The notes under the pieces are model-generated. The model ran no database searches. It was not told the origin of the DNA and saw only the letters and a list, made by a program, of their open reading frames with translations. From Kushneria phosphatilytica (GTDB taxonomy: Bacteria > Pseudomonadota > Gammaproteobacteria > Pseudomonadales > Halomonadaceae), in contig NZ_CP043420.1 of NCBI RefSeq assembly GCF_008247605.1, forward strand, positions 1,674,001 through 1,738,000: DNA of 64,000 nt, in the 5' to 3' direction. Position 1 is the first letter of the stretch. Each line of letters begins with the position of its first letter. Of this stretch, positions 48,829 to 58,777 are shown in pieces. The translations under genes and the position numbers were made by a program.

Positions 48829-50672
48829 GGACGAGACTCCGGAGCTTGGGTAATGGAGGCGCCAGCTGGCAGCGTCGTCGCGTTGATGTATTCCGCCCCA
48901 AGGGTTGTGGCGATCCGAAGACAGCGTCCCAGAGGTGTTCGTTCGCGTTCGGTATCCACTACGCTGAGCTGTCCCGGCCAGACAAGTGGTTCGAGAGTAT
49001 CGCTCGAACGGCCGTCCGTGATCAGCCAGCTCTGGAGTCGGCGACCGGGCGAGTGTCGGACCACTTGTGCGAGCCGTTGTTGCGCCGTCATCAGGGCTTC
49101 ACACAAGGGCGTGCCACCACCGAAGTGCAGTCGTGATAGTAAGCGTTGCAGATGATGCGGTGCCCGCTGCGGCCCGCACAGCCAGTGGCAACCATGGCCG
49201 CCGAATGTCAGTATCATGATTTCATGACGGGCCTGATAAGCGCGTTCAAGTAATGTTTTCAGTACCGTGAGTATCGGCGTGCCGCCATGAGCGTCGAGCC
49301 CGGAAGCAGACGTGTCGACCATCAGACACTCAAGCGTGCTCGAGGAGGTGCGTGGTGGATGGTAATGGAGACTCTGTGACGGCGAACGGTGGTGACGAGC
49401 AGCACTCATTAATGTGCGTGGCCAATGAATACGCGCTTTGGTGGAAGCCGCACCCGGCGAATCGATGCCATGTCGCGCCATCACGGAACCGGCGTGCGTT
49501 CTACTACGATCCGCTGGGCGTTGTCTGGATACGCGATATCTTTCCTGCCGTCGAAGTTCGCAAGGCAGACGTATTTCAATCCTGGCAGCGTAAGGGGCTG
49601 TGACGGGGGCGTCGAGTTTCCCGTGATCTCCGGCAGTGGTCGTATCCTTGCTCTGTGCCTGCTCGCGGGCCTGATGTTCTCCTGGCCTTCCTTCATCGAG
49701 AGTTTCGCTGTCCCTGCCTTGAGGTTTGCCCAGATCGGGACGCTCGACTGGTGGCCGCTGACGCTGCGTCTCACTCGTTGAGTTCGATGACGAGCCCTCC
49801 TCGGGCGGACCGGAAGTCGATGGCGCGGGCGCATGTGTTTGACGATGATCGAGCACCAGTGCCTGAACGGCGTCGATATCCGATTGTTCGACTATGCTGC
49901 GCTGTTGCCAGGCGGCATGAGCCAGCGCTGCGCGCTGCCAGCAGAGATCGGCACGTACGCCCTCGACACCCGCCTGCATGCAGCGTTCTGCAATCACTCG
50001 GGCCAGTGACCGAGGCAGTTGCACTTCCGGTAATTGGTGACGCGCCTTGGCAAGTCGGGCGCGCAGGGCCCGCTGTTGTGTCTGCCATTCGGCATAAAAG
50101 GCGCTGGGGTTGCGATCATGGGCAAGACGTCGCTCGACGATGGTCATGCGTTGTTCGGTGTCGGGGGTATCATCCTGGGCAACAAAAAGCCCGAAGCGAT
50201 CAGTCAGCTGAGGGCGTAGTTCACCTTCTTCGGGATTCATGGTGCCAATCAGCAGAAAGTCCGCTGGGTGCTCATGACTGATACCGTCGCGTTCGATTCG
50301 ATTGATACCGCTGGCAGCGACATCCAGCAGCTGATCGACCAGCGTATCAGGGAGCAGGTTGACTTCATCAATATAGAGCACGCCGCGGTGAGCACGATGT
50401 AGCAGTCCGGGGCGAAAGGCGAGTTTGCCATCGCCCAGCGCCTGCTCAAGATCCAGCGTGCCGATCAGTTGCTCTTCACTGGCACCCAGCGGCAGGGTGA
50501 CCAGTCGAGCGTCATCTTCCGGAAGTAATGCAGCCAGTCCGCGAGCCAGTGTCGACTTGGCGGTACCTCGTGGCCCACTGATCAGCACGCCACCCAGGCG
50601 TACATCCAGTGTTGCGAGGATGAGAGCCAGCTTGAGCCGGTCGTGACCCACGACGGCGGTAAATGGAAACAT
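48825..50672 (-). CDS. Fused ChlI-ChlD-type chelatase ATPase subunit for cobalt insertion
   Basis: 615 residues from ATG 50672. N-terminal AAA module like ChlI/BchI (Walker A SGPRGTAKST, Walker B GVLYIDEVNLLPD, TMNPEEGELRPQLTDRFG), a low-complexity polar linker (about 320-420), and a C-terminal von Willebrand A domain with a MIDAS motif (VDTSAS, then LITDGRS). It is a single chain in place of separate CobS/CobT-type partners. As first gene of the riboswitch-controlled operon with cobN, its job is almost surely the ATPase motor of cobaltochelatase rather than magnesium chelatase. The frame extends upstream through the riboswitch, which is not coding. Confidence 0.88.
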   Translation of the reverse strand: MFPFTAVVGHDRLKLALILATLDVRLGGVLISGPRGTAKSTLARGLAALLPEDDARLVTLPLGASEEQLIGTLDLEQALGDGKLAFRPGLLHRAHRGVLYIDEVNLLPDTLVDQLLDVAASGINRIERDGISHEHPADFLLIGTMNPEEGELRPQLTDRFGLFVAQDDTPDTEQRMTIVERRLAHDRNPSAFYAEWQTQQRALRARLAKARHQLPEVQLPRSLARVIAERCMQAGVEGVRADLCWQRAALAHAAWQQRSIVEQSDIDAVQALVLDHRQTHAPAPSTSGPPEEGSSSNSTSETQRQRPPVERPDLGKPQGRDSETLDEGRPGEHQAREQAQSKDTTTAGDHGKLDAPVTAPYAARIEIRLPCELRRQERYRVSRQRPADRSRTHAGSVMARHGIDSPGAASTKARIHWPRTLMSAARHHRSPSQSLHYHPPRTSSSTLECLMVDTSASGLDAHGGTPILTVLKTLLERAYQARHEIMILTFGGHGCHWLCGPQRAPHHLQRLLSRLHFGGGTPLCEALMTAQQRLAQVVRHSPGRRLQSWLITDGRSSDTLEPLVWPGQLSVVDTERERTPLGRCLRIATTLGAEYINATTLPAGASITQAPESRP

Positions 50673-50789
50673 GAATAATGCCCTGCGTATCGACCCGTAC
50701 GTTGCCGAATCGGTCAGGAAGTCGCCTGATGCGTTCTTCGGGACCATTCGGAGAAGGCGGCTCGCTGTGTGAATCGGCGAAATCGCCTG

Positions 50790-50985
50790 GCATGCAGTCA
50801 GGGCCGGTCTCCGGGCTGACGAGCGATGGCCAGAGACCATGTTGAAACAAGTCTTCCCGAACTCGTAAGTTCAGTGACTGCATCGAAACCGATGCCCTGT
50901 TTCCGACTCGATCACCGTTGCGGGGACAGCAGTGAAATTGCATCACTTTCCCGATTATCCCCATACAAGCGCGTTACGGGGCACC
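50790..50985 (-). promoter_or_regulatory. Adenosylcobalamin riboswitch (cobalamin element)
   Basis: On the minus strand the core is clear: GGGAA-type 5' segment, then CACTGCTGTCCCCGCAACGG (the conserved GCTG-CCCCGCAAC core), and downstream the B12 box AGCCCGGAGACCGGCC ahead of CTGACTGCATGCC. It ends about 120 bases before the chelatase ATG, leaving room for an expression platform that could sequester the start region. Boundaries are approximate. It would shut the minus cob operon when AdoCbl is plentiful. Confidence 0.9.
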
Positions 50986-51133
50986 CTGACGGATCAGGCC
51001 ATCGTAGAATCGAACCCTGGGGGAGTCAAACGGCGTCAACAAGCCCGAATAATACGTTTCATGGCATGATATTGTCCGGCTGCCTGCCCCCCGGGCATGA
51101 TGATTTTCCGCTCAAGAGGATGCCCTGCGATTC

Positions 51134-52186
51134 ATGACCGATACCTTCGTACTGCCACATTTTTCGATCGCCCGACTTGCCGGTGACCGGGACGATGACA
51201 TCCGGGCCCGGATCGACTCGCGTACCAAACCGCCCGGTGCTCTGGGGCAACTGGAATCACTGGCTCTGCAACTGGCGCGTTTATACGGTAGCGAAAGCCC
51301 GCAGCTACAACAGCCAACGATGCTGGTTTTCGCCGGTGACCATGGTGTGACAAATGAAGGTGTGTCGATAGCCAGTAGCGCCGTAACAGGCCAGATGGTA
51401 CGCAATTTTCTTGATGGCGGGGCTTCCATCAATGCTTTCTGTGGGCAGTCGGATATGGCATTGCGCATCGTGGACTGCGGCATACTCGAACCGCTGCCGG
51501 CGCATCCAATGCTGCTCGATCATCGTCTCGGTGCTGGCACTGAACCGATCCATCTCACGGCAGCGATGTCTGAAGCGACGGTGGCCAGGGGGTTTGCCAA
51601 CGCCCGGCAACTGATCGGCGAGCTTTGCAAGGCAGGTGTTAATCTGATTGGTCTGGGTGAGATGGGGATTGGCAATACCACCTCTGCCTCTGCGCTGATG
51701 GCAGCGTTGACCGGGTTATCATCTGATGAGTGCATTGGCCGCGGCAGCGGGATCGATGATAAGGCCTTCCTGCGCAAGCAGGAGATTGTGACTCAGGCTC
51801 TGAAGCGACATGTTGAGACTTTTGGTAACCCTGTGCGCATGCTGGCTGCACTGGGTGGTTTTGAAATCGTTGGCATGACCGGGGCCGTACTGGCCGCCGC
51901 CGAACGAAGAATGGGCGTACTGGTGGATGGCTTTATTACCACGGTGGCGGCGCTGGCGGCCTGCCATATCGAACCGGCAGCCCGGGATTATCTGATCTTT
52001 GCACATTGTTCGGGAGAAAAAGGGCATGCCGCGCTACTGAATCATTTGAGTGCCGAGCCGCTGCTATCGCTGAACCTGCGCATGGGGGAGGGTTCCGGCG
52101 CGGCGCTGGCGTTACCTTTGCTACGTTCGGCTTTGGCGTTTTATAACGAAATGGCCAGCTTCGAACAGGCTGGTGTGGTGGTGTGA
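51134..52186 (+). CDS. cobT: Nicotinate-nucleotide--dimethylbenzimidazole phosphoribosyltransferase
   Basis: 350 residues (E. coli CobT 359). Conserved blocks: SRTKPPGALGQLE near the N-terminus, FAGDHGVTNEGVS, LIGLGEMGIGNTT, and the catalytic Glu in LRMGEGSGAALALP. It activates dimethylbenzimidazole to alpha-ribazole phosphate. GAGG lies 13 bases upstream. First gene of the plus-strand operon, divergent from the riboswitch-controlled one; I saw no second riboswitch in its own leader. Confidence 0.96.
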   Translation: MTDTFVLPHFSIARLAGDRDDDIRARIDSRTKPPGALGQLESLALQLARLYGSESPQLQQPTMLVFAGDHGVTNEGVSIASSAVTGQMVRNFLDGGASINAFCGQSDMALRIVDCGILEPLPAHPMLLDHRLGAGTEPIHLTAAMSEATVARGFANARQLIGELCKAGVNLIGLGEMGIGNTTSASALMAALTGLSSDECIGRGSGIDDKAFLRKQEIVTQALKRHVETFGNPVRMLAALGGFEIVGMTGAVLAAAERRMGVLVDGFITTVAALAACHIEPAARDYLIFAHCSGEKGHAALLNHLSAEPLLSLNLRMGEGSGAALALPLLRSALAFYNEMASFEQAGVVV

Positions 52187-52974
52187 TGTCAACATGCCAA
52201 TATCATGGCTGGCGTCGACAGGGCTGGTTGCTGATGACAGCACTGGCCTTCATGACTCGTCTGCCAGTGCCGGCGGCGACACCGCTCGACCGGGAGAGTC
52301 TGAGTGCCTGTCAGCGATGGTTCCCTTTGATTGGTGTGCTGATCGGCCTGATAGCCGCAGTGGGTTACACTCTGGCGCTACAGCTCTGGAGTCAGCCTGT
52401 TGCGGTAGTGATCGCCATGGTTCTGATGGTGCTGGTGACCGGCGCTCTTCATGAGGATGGCCTGGCGGATACACTGGATGGTCTTGGCGGTGGCTGGAGC
52501 GTTGAGCAACGCTTGACGATCATGAAAGACAGTCGGGTTGGCAGCTATGGTGTAGTGGGCCTGGGGTTGATATTGCTGATGCGGTTTGGGTTACTCAGTA
52601 GTACGAATTATACCGTTATCTTGTTAATTATCAGTCAATGTTTAAGTCGAGCATTAGCTACCAGCCTGATGGGAAGCATGTCGTATCGTCGACAGGATCC
52701 ACAGGATAACAGCCGCATCGAGTCCCTGACCGGGGGGCAATCCAATACCGACCGCTGGATCATTCTATTAACGGTATTACTCATGACCGGATTTTGCCTG
52801 CCGCCCGGGCTGGCAATAGCAACATTGCTCGCTCTGGGAGTACTTGGCTGGCTAATGCGATTCTGGCTGATGAAACGGCTGGGGGGCTATACCGGTGACA
52901 CTCTGGGCGCTGCCCAACAGTTTGGTGAATTGCTGGTATTGGCAATATCGACGGCCTGGTTGGGCCATGGCTGA
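52186..52974 (+). CDS. cobS: Adenosylcobinamide-GDP ribazoletransferase
   Basis: 262-residue inner-membrane enzyme with several TM helices. The family motif LHEDGLADTLDGLGGG is intact. It joins AdoCbi-GDP and alpha-ribazole (phosphate). ATG 52186 shares a base with the cobT stop (TGATG); a GTG one codon earlier is also possible. A patch near 52605-52660 is AT-rich with rare Leu codons TTA, unlike the rest of the gene. Confidence 0.95.
   Translation: MSTCQYHGWRRQGWLLMTALAFMTRLPVPAATPLDRESLSACQRWFPLIGVLIGLIAAVGYTLALQLWSQPVAVVIAMVLMVLVTGALHEDGLADTLDGLGGGWSVEQRLTIMKDSRVGSYGVVGLGLILLMRFGLLSSTNYTVILLIISQCLSRALATSLMGSMSYRRQDPQDNSRIESLTGGQSNTDRWIILLTVLLMTGFCLPPGLAIATLLALGVLGWLMRFWLMKRLGGYTGDTLGAAQQFGELLVLAISTAWLGHG
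52609..52620 (+). repeat. Copy 3 of the 12-base motif TATACCGTTATC (inside cobS)
   Basis: Encodes YTVI of CobS; followed by an AT-rich run with rare codons. Confidence 0.55.
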
Positions 52975-52983
52975 GATTATTTC

Positions 52984-53514
52984 ATGCTGGAACTGATTCT
53001 GGGGGGCGCTCGCAGTGGCAAGAGCGCCTTTGCCGAAAAACTCGCGATGGATCACGCGGGGCCGGTGACCTATATAGCTACCGCTCAGCCACTTGATGCA
53101 GAAATGCAGGCACGCATTGAAAGCCATCGTGCACAGCGCCCGACTCACTGGCAACTGCAGGAGACCCCGCTGGGATTGGCTAGAACCCTGGCGTGCATTG
53201 ATCAACCGGATCAGCTGATGCTGGTGGACTGTCTGACACTCTGGGTGACCAATGCATTATTGGCCGAGGAAACAGGCAGCACCTGGGCGAGCGAGTATAA
53301 TGAGTTACTGGCACTGCTGGACTCACCCATCGCAGGGCGTGTTTTGTTGGTCAGTAACGAAGTCGGACAGGGAATTACTCCGATCGAGGCTCTATCCCGA
53401 CGCTTCATTGATGAAACCGGTCGCCTGCATCAGGCCCTGGCTACTCGGGCTGACAGGGTCTGGTGGGTGGTAGCCGGTTTACCTCAGTGTCTCAAGGGAG
53501 AAACTGACGCATGA
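52984..53514 (+). CDS. cobU: Bifunctional adenosylcobinamide kinase / guanylyltransferase
   Basis: 176 residues. Walker A GGARSGKS at residues 7-14, the guanylylated-His region IESHRAQRPTHW, and VSNEVGQGITP are diagnostic. It phosphorylates adenosylcobinamide and transfers GMP. Its stop overlaps the cobC start by four bases. Confidence 0.96.
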   Translation: MLELILGGARSGKSAFAEKLAMDHAGPVTYIATAQPLDAEMQARIESHRAQRPTHWQLQETPLGLARTLACIDQPDQLMLVDCLTLWVTNALLAEETGSTWASEYNELLALLDSPIAGRVLLVSNEVGQGITPIEALSRRFIDETGRLHQALATRADRVWWVVAGLPQCLKGETDA

Positions 53515-54182
53515 CGGCTCATGGCTCTGAGACCTCTGATGAGTATCGCTCCCTGATCATTGATTGTATGCGCCACGGTGAATGCGAGGGACCGCAAGGG
53601 TTGCGCGGACAGATGGATGTCGAGCTGACTTGTGCAGGCAGGAGCGCCATGCGAGCCAGTGCGGTGCATTTGCCTCGACCGGAAAGGTTGGTGTGCTCTC
53701 CTTTGAAGCGCTGCCATACCGTCGCAACCGAACTGGCAGAACAGTGGGCAATTGAGTGCTGTATCGATTCCGATCTGATGGAGATTCATTTTGGTGATTG
53801 GGAGGGCAGGGCGCTCGGGGAATTGGCCAGAATGGAGCCTGAGGCGTTGACGGCCTTCTGGCAGGACCCGGCCAGGGCTACACCTCCGGGTGGCGAGCCC
53901 CTGGCGACTTTCAACAGCAGGGTTGAACGCGCCTGGCAACGCTGTCTGACTGCACCGGAAAGTTATCAGTTGATCATTACCCATGGCGGTGTCATCAAGA
54001 CCTGGCTTGCGCAGGCGCTGAAAATGGACATGCAACACGCCATGTACCTGCATCGACTCGAGATCGCCCATGCCAGTGTGGTGCGCTTGCGTGTTGATCT
54101 TGTACCTGATGAGGCACCATTGGTGCAGCTGCTTTTTCTGGGGGTGCCGCAGGCCCCCATGAAGCTACCTGACATCGTCTAA
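53511..54182 (+). CDS. cobC: Alpha-ribazole phosphatase, histidine phosphatase family
   Basis: 223 residues. Phosphoglycerate-mutase-like fold with the RHG motif (CMRHGECEGPQG) and second catalytic His in IITHGGVIKTW. It removes the phosphate of alpha-ribazole-5'-phosphate or of adenosylcobalamin phosphate. The role is assigned from its place between cobU and cbiB; the family alone would be ambiguous. Confidence 0.88.
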   Translation: MTAHGSETSDEYRSLIIDCMRHGECEGPQGLRGQMDVELTCAGRSAMRASAVHLPRPERLVCSPLKRCHTVATELAEQWAIECCIDSDLMEIHFGDWEGRALGELARMEPEALTAFWQDPARATPPGGEPLATFNSRVERAWQRCLTAPESYQLIITHGGVIKTWLAQALKMDMQHAMYLHRLEIAHASVVRLRVDLVPDEAPLVQLLFLGVPQAPMKLPDIV

Positions 54183-54191
54183 ATAGAAATT

Positions 54192-54203
54192 TATACCGTT
54201 ATC
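54192..54203 (+). repeat. Copy 4 of the 12-base motif TATACCGTTATC (upstream of cbiB)
   Basis: Sits 13 bases before the cbiB ATG, in the 34-base gap after cobC, where no ribosome-binding sequence is evident. Confidence 0.6.
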
Positions 54204-54213
54204 TAGTTCATTA

Positions 54214-55152
<939 letters not shown>

Positions 55153-55155
55153 CTT

Positions 55156-56247
55156 ATGCCGGAGGCTTCCCGCATTACGTTGCTAACGTTCGATGAAGAA
55201 CCACCAGCTCATGGTGGTGTTGCACCTGACAAAGCCGAACAGCACCATGACTGGCTTGATCTCTCAACCGGTATCAACCCCTGGCACTATCCCTGGGTAG
55301 TTGATGATCTCGAGACCCTGAGCACTCTCCCGAATGAAGCAAAGGCCCTGGAGACAGCTGCCCATCATTATTATCTGGGCAAACATCAGGGTAACGAGAG
55401 CCTCACCTTCAATTTAATGATGGTTCCTGGTTCGCAGTGGGCCATTGAACAACTTCCGGACTGTTTTCCAACAGGGCGGGTGGCAGTGCCCGTCATCGGT
55501 TATCGCGAGCATGCCTGGTGCTGGCATCGTCGCGGACATACATGCCTTGGATACCCGGCTGATAAGCTGGAGTCGGTTCTTGAAACATTATTACAGGACA
55601 GCGCGCTTCGAGCGGTCGTTGTTATCAATCCCAATAACCCGACCGGACATCGCTATTCTCCCGAGTGCCTGCAGAATTTTGCTGTAAGGCTGGCATCCAC
55701 AGGGGTAGTACTGATCGTCGATGAGGCATTCATCGACACTGAGCCAGAGTTTTCACTGATTCATCAGCTCCCGGACAATGCCATTGTACTGCGCTCATTC
55801 GGCAAATTTTTCGGTTTGCCCGGATTGCGTCTTGGTGCAGTACTGGGACGTAATGAAGTACTGGCGCCATTAAAGGTCAGACAAGGGCCATGGGCAATCG
55901 GATCACTGGCACAACGACTCGGCAACCACGCTCTGAGCGATACTGTCTGGCAGGGGAATATGCGCCAACGGCTCATAAGCTGGAGCAAGGCCTATCAATC
56001 TCTACTGCTTCAGGCCGTCAAGCCGGGGGAAGTATTGGCGACTGCACGAACGGCGTTATTCGTTACACTGACAATGACACGTAGATCGGCACTTCAGTAT
56101 CAGGAAACCTTGCAGCAAGCAGGCATACTGGTTCGATTATGGCCGTTGGATAAACATCATGCCTGCCTGCGTTTTGGCCTCTTGCGCGAGGAAGATAGAG
56201 TAGCTTGCCGCCGTCTATTGTGTGCCCTGGAGCGTGCCCATGAGTGA
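55156..56247 (+). CDS. cobD: Threonine-phosphate decarboxylase
   Basis: 363-residue PLP enzyme of the class I/II aminotransferase fold. VVINPNNPTGH, VDEAFIDTEP (PLP-binding Asp) and the Schiff-base Lys in LRSFGKFFGLPGLRLG are clear. It makes aminopropanol phosphate from threonine phosphate for CbiB. In Pseudomonas nomenclature it is called cobC. It starts 3 bases after cbiB and its end overlaps bluB by 8 bases. Confidence 0.94.
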   Translation: MPEASRITLLTFDEEPPAHGGVAPDKAEQHHDWLDLSTGINPWHYPWVVDDLETLSTLPNEAKALETAAHHYYLGKHQGNESLTFNLMMVPGSQWAIEQLPDCFPTGRVAVPVIGYREHAWCWHRRGHTCLGYPADKLESVLETLLQDSALRAVVVINPNNPTGHRYSPECLQNFAVRLASTGVVLIVDEAFIDTEPEFSLIHQLPDNAIVLRSFGKFFGLPGLRLGAVLGRNEVLAPLKVRQGPWAIGSLAQRLGNHALSDTVWQGNMRQRLISWSKAYQSLLLQAVKPGEVLATARTALFVTLTMTRRSALQYQETLQQAGILVRLWPLDKHHACLRFGLLREEDRVACRRLLCALERAHE

Positions 56248-56896
56248 TTCTCATCGATATAGCGAAGCGGATCGTGCTGCCATCTATCGGGTCATGAAAG
56301 AGCGTCGTGATATGCGTCACTTTCGACCGGATGCTATCCCTTCCGATGCAATGCAGCGCTTGCTGGAAGCAGCTCACGATGCCCCCAGTGTGGGCTACAT
56401 GCAGCCCTGGCGCTTCATCCGGATTACCGATGCCGGATTACGTGCGGATCTGGCCATGCTGGTCGAAAAGGAACGGCAGCGCACAGCCCTGGCGCTTGGA
56501 GAGCGCTCGGGAGAATTCCTGCGACTCAAGGTCGAAGGGATACGCGAATGTTCGGAACTCTGGGTAGTTGCACTGACTGATGACCGTCAGCAGTATGTAT
56601 TCGGTCGACGCACCATGCCACGCATGGATCTGGCATCTGCCAGTTGCGCCATTCAGAACCTGTGGCTGGCTGCGCGGGCCGAAGGCATCGGTATGGGATG
56701 GGTTTCCCTTTTTGATCCCGACGCCCTGGCCGAACGGCTTGCCATGCCGGCTACAGCAGAGCCCATTGCCATTCTCTGTATGGGATATGTCAATGCCTTC
56801 TATGAAAAGCCAATGCTGGAACAGTCGGGTTGGGACCAACGCCGCAACCTGGCGACTTTGATTGGGGTAAATGAATGGCCTGAAATTTCGGAATAA
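56240..56896 (+). CDS. bluB: 5,6-dimethylbenzimidazole synthase
   Basis: 218 residues of the nitroreductase fold. MKERRDMRHFRPDAIP at the N-terminus, APSVGYMQPWRFI, and the C-terminal GYVNAFYEKPMLEQSGW match BluB, which breaks reduced FMN with O2 to form the lower ligand base. ATG 56240 overlaps the cobD stop by 8 bases. Last gene of the plus operon; it indicates aerobic, self-sufficient DMB synthesis feeding CobT. Confidence 0.94.
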   Translation: MSDSHRYSEADRAAIYRVMKERRDMRHFRPDAIPSDAMQRLLEAAHDAPSVGYMQPWRFIRITDAGLRADLAMLVEKERQRTALALGERSGEFLRLKVEGIRECSELWVVALTDDRQQYVFGRRTMPRMDLASASCAIQNLWLAARAEGIGMGWVSLFDPDALAERLAMPATAEPIAILCMGYVNAFYEKPMLEQSGWDQRRNLATLIGVNEWPEISE

Positions 56897-56997
56897 TCAT
56901 TCTGGAATAAGGTAAGTCGAGGTAGTGCAGGCAGAGCTGCTCATGATTGACTAGGGTTAGACTGAAAATATCATTTCAGTCTCCGGGAGGAGGAATC

Positions 56998-57513
56998 ATG
57001 TCAGGTATGTCTTTGAAATGCGGACTGATACTTGCTGCTGGCTCCATGATCGCTCTGAGCGGTTGTGCCGGAAGCAGCACTCAGACCGAACAGAATAATG
57101 AGCCTACCGCTGCCATCACCGCGCCACAGCACCAGCAATACCGCAATACGTCCGAAGGGTATACACTGACCTATCCGCAACAATGGCAGAATGATGTCAT
57201 CGAGCGGGATAGTGCCGAGTGGATGGGGCAAACATTATCAGCCGAGAATGTGGCAATGTTCTATTACAAGGATTACGCATCCGATGGAACACCTCAGCCT
57301 CTGGTCGCACTGGCTGTCTATACCCAGGCACAATGGGATCAATTGAAAAGTCAGTCTCAACCGCTTCCTCCAATCATGGCACGCAAGGATGATCGCATTC
57401 TGGCTGCTTATATTGCTTCCGCCAATCCTTACGATCCGACTTCCAGTAATGGGCAGGCCTTTGCAAGAAAAGTACCGACACCTGATCAATTGAGTAGTGC
57501 CATCAGCTGGTAG
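56998..57513 (+). CDS. Lipoprotein, uncharacterised, 171 aa
   Basis: ATG 56998 follows GGGAGGAGG. Signal peptide ending in lipobox ALSGC (Cys at residue 23). After a Gln/Thr-rich linker, the mature domain has YTLTYPQQWQNDVIERDSAEW and LVALAVYTQAQWDQL, a pattern seen in small PsbP/DUF-type beta-sandwich domains, but I cannot name the family. Own terminators follow. Probably an envelope protein unrelated to cobalamin, despite adjacency. Confidence 0.75.
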   Translation: MSGMSLKCGLILAAGSMIALSGCAGSSTQTEQNNEPTAAITAPQHQQYRNTSEGYTLTYPQQWQNDVIERDSAEWMGQTLSAENVAMFYYKDYASDGTPQPLVALAVYTQAQWDQLKSQSQPLPPIMARKDDRILAAYIASANPYDPTSSNGQAFARKVPTPDQLSSAISW

Positions 57514-57559
57514 CAAGCAATACAGCGCGGCACTCTACGAGCGCTGTGTTTACACTCTG

Positions 57560-57603
57560 AAAGACAGGGGGAGGTGACGCCGTCATATACTCCCTGTCTT
57601 TTG
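57560..57603 (+). terminator. Terminator after the lipoprotein gene
   Basis: Stem AAAGACAGGG/CCCTGTCTTT with extra AG/CT pairing and TTTT. A weaker hairpin ACAGCGC/GCGCTGT precedes it at 57522-57547. Confidence 0.65.
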
Positions 57604-57777
57604 CTGTTACCTGGCCTGGCTATTCCAATACCTTTTCCAGCGGTCTACCCTGTTGCCGGTTTTCGTCGGTACTCTGGGCCGACGTCATACTTGTGCGGTT
57701 TTTTGCCAGGTCGTGGACGTGTATTCAATTCAGGCGCCGCGTCAGAGAAGAGAGCTGCAGGGGAGGGGGTTAAACCG

Positions 57778-58440
57778 ATGATTGAGCGATTCGCGCCGAA
57801 CGATGTCGGCCATGATTACGTCGTGGGAGATATTCATGGTTACTACGATGTACTGATGACTTCGCTGGAGCGCCTCGAATTTGATCGCTCTTGTGATCGC
57901 CTGTTTTGTGTAGGCGATCTGATTGATCGCGGACCGCAATCAGTCCAGTGTCTGGAACTGGTTCGCGAACCATGGTTCTTTGCCGTGCGTGGCAATCATG
58001 AGCTTATGGCCAAACGTGCTCTTTTCGAAAATGAATGGGGGATGTGGCTGCATAACGGCGGCGCATGGTCAAAAGAGTACGATCGGGTAGCACTGCGTAC
58101 GACTCTGGCCGAATGCATGATGCAAATGCCCTGGGCCATGGAAGTGCCGCTTCCCGATGGCCGAAGAATCGGTATTGTGCATGCCGAGCCGCCCGAAGAC
58201 TGGAACCATATAGAGAGTTGCGATCGACAAGCGCTGGTCTGGTCACGTAATCGCATTCAGAGTGGAGATACGACGCCGGTACAACATATCGATGCGGTGA
58301 TCGTAGGGCATACCCCGGTTGAACAACCACGCGTATTGGGTAACGTTCGTTATATTGATATTGGAGTATTTCTCTCCAATCGTCTGGTCGTCGAGCGTGT
58401 GACTGATGCGTTGGCACAGACTGCATCAGCTTCCGGGTAG
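57778..58440 (+). CDS. Serine/threonine protein phosphatase, PrpA/PphA type
   Basis: 220 residues from ATG 57778 (GGGAGGGG upstream). Metallophosphoesterase motifs: GDIHGYYDVL, CVGDLIDRGP, VRGNHELMA and a late His in VIVGHTPVEQPR. Length and spacing match E. coli PphA/PphB (218 residues) rather than ApaH. It probably acts on phosphoproteins or misfolded-protein signalling; targets unknown. The open frame extends far upstream through a terminator and is not coding there. Confidence 0.88.
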   Translation: MIERFAPNDVGHDYVVGDIHGYYDVLMTSLERLEFDRSCDRLFCVGDLIDRGPQSVQCLELVREPWFFAVRGNHELMAKRALFENEWGMWLHNGGAWSKEYDRVALRTTLAECMMQMPWAMEVPLPDGRRIGIVHAEPPEDWNHIESCDRQALVWSRNRIQSGDTTPVQHIDAVIVGHTPVEQPRVLGNVRYIDIGVFLSNRLVVERVTDALAQTASASG

Positions 58441-58527
58441 GGAAAATTTTTCATAACCCTTTCATTCCATACGACCTTGTTGTACGATACGCCTCGTTCT
58501 CGGGCAGTGGTCCGTGCACAGGGTTAA

Positions 58528-58604
58528 CGGGGCGTAGCGCAGCTTGGTAGCGCGCAACAATGGGGTTGTTGAGGTCGCTGGTTCGAATCCAGTCGCCCCG
58601 ACCA
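58528..58604 (+). tRNA. tRNA-Pro (anticodon GGG)
   Basis: Acceptor CGGGGCG/CGCCCCG with ACCA encoded; anticodon stem CAACA/TGTTG and loop ATGGGGT (anticodon GGG); T-arm GGTTCGAATCC. Second tRNA-Pro of the window. Confidence 0.96.
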
Positions 58605-58616
58605 AGCCAGACAAAT

Positions 58617-58655
58617 AAAAAGCCACCTGCCGTAATAACGGCAGGTGGCTTTTTA
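58617..58655 (+). terminator. Terminator after tRNA-Pro
   Basis: Stem AAAAAGCCACCTGCCG/CGGCAGGTGGCTTTTT with loop TAATAA. Very strong; A-rich 5' side allows bidirectional use. Confidence 0.95.
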
Positions 58656-58777
58656 TTTGCCTTGTACTGTCGAATTCAAGTAATGAATCGATCTATATAG
58701 CGCAATAAGAAAAACAGATGCCTGAAGAGCCTGATACCAGCAGGTGCCTGAATAAAAACAGGCACCCCCGGCTTCAA

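Noticed and set aside
48825..50672. Magnesium chelatase for bacteriochlorophyll
   Set aside because: Motifs fit ChlI/ChlD, but the gene is coupled to cobO and in one operon with cobN; no photosynthesis gene is present.
50986..51133. Second cobalamin riboswitch in the cobT leader (a GCTGCCTGCCCCC string near 51079)
   Set aside because: Lacks the CGCAAC core and a B12 box on the plus strand.
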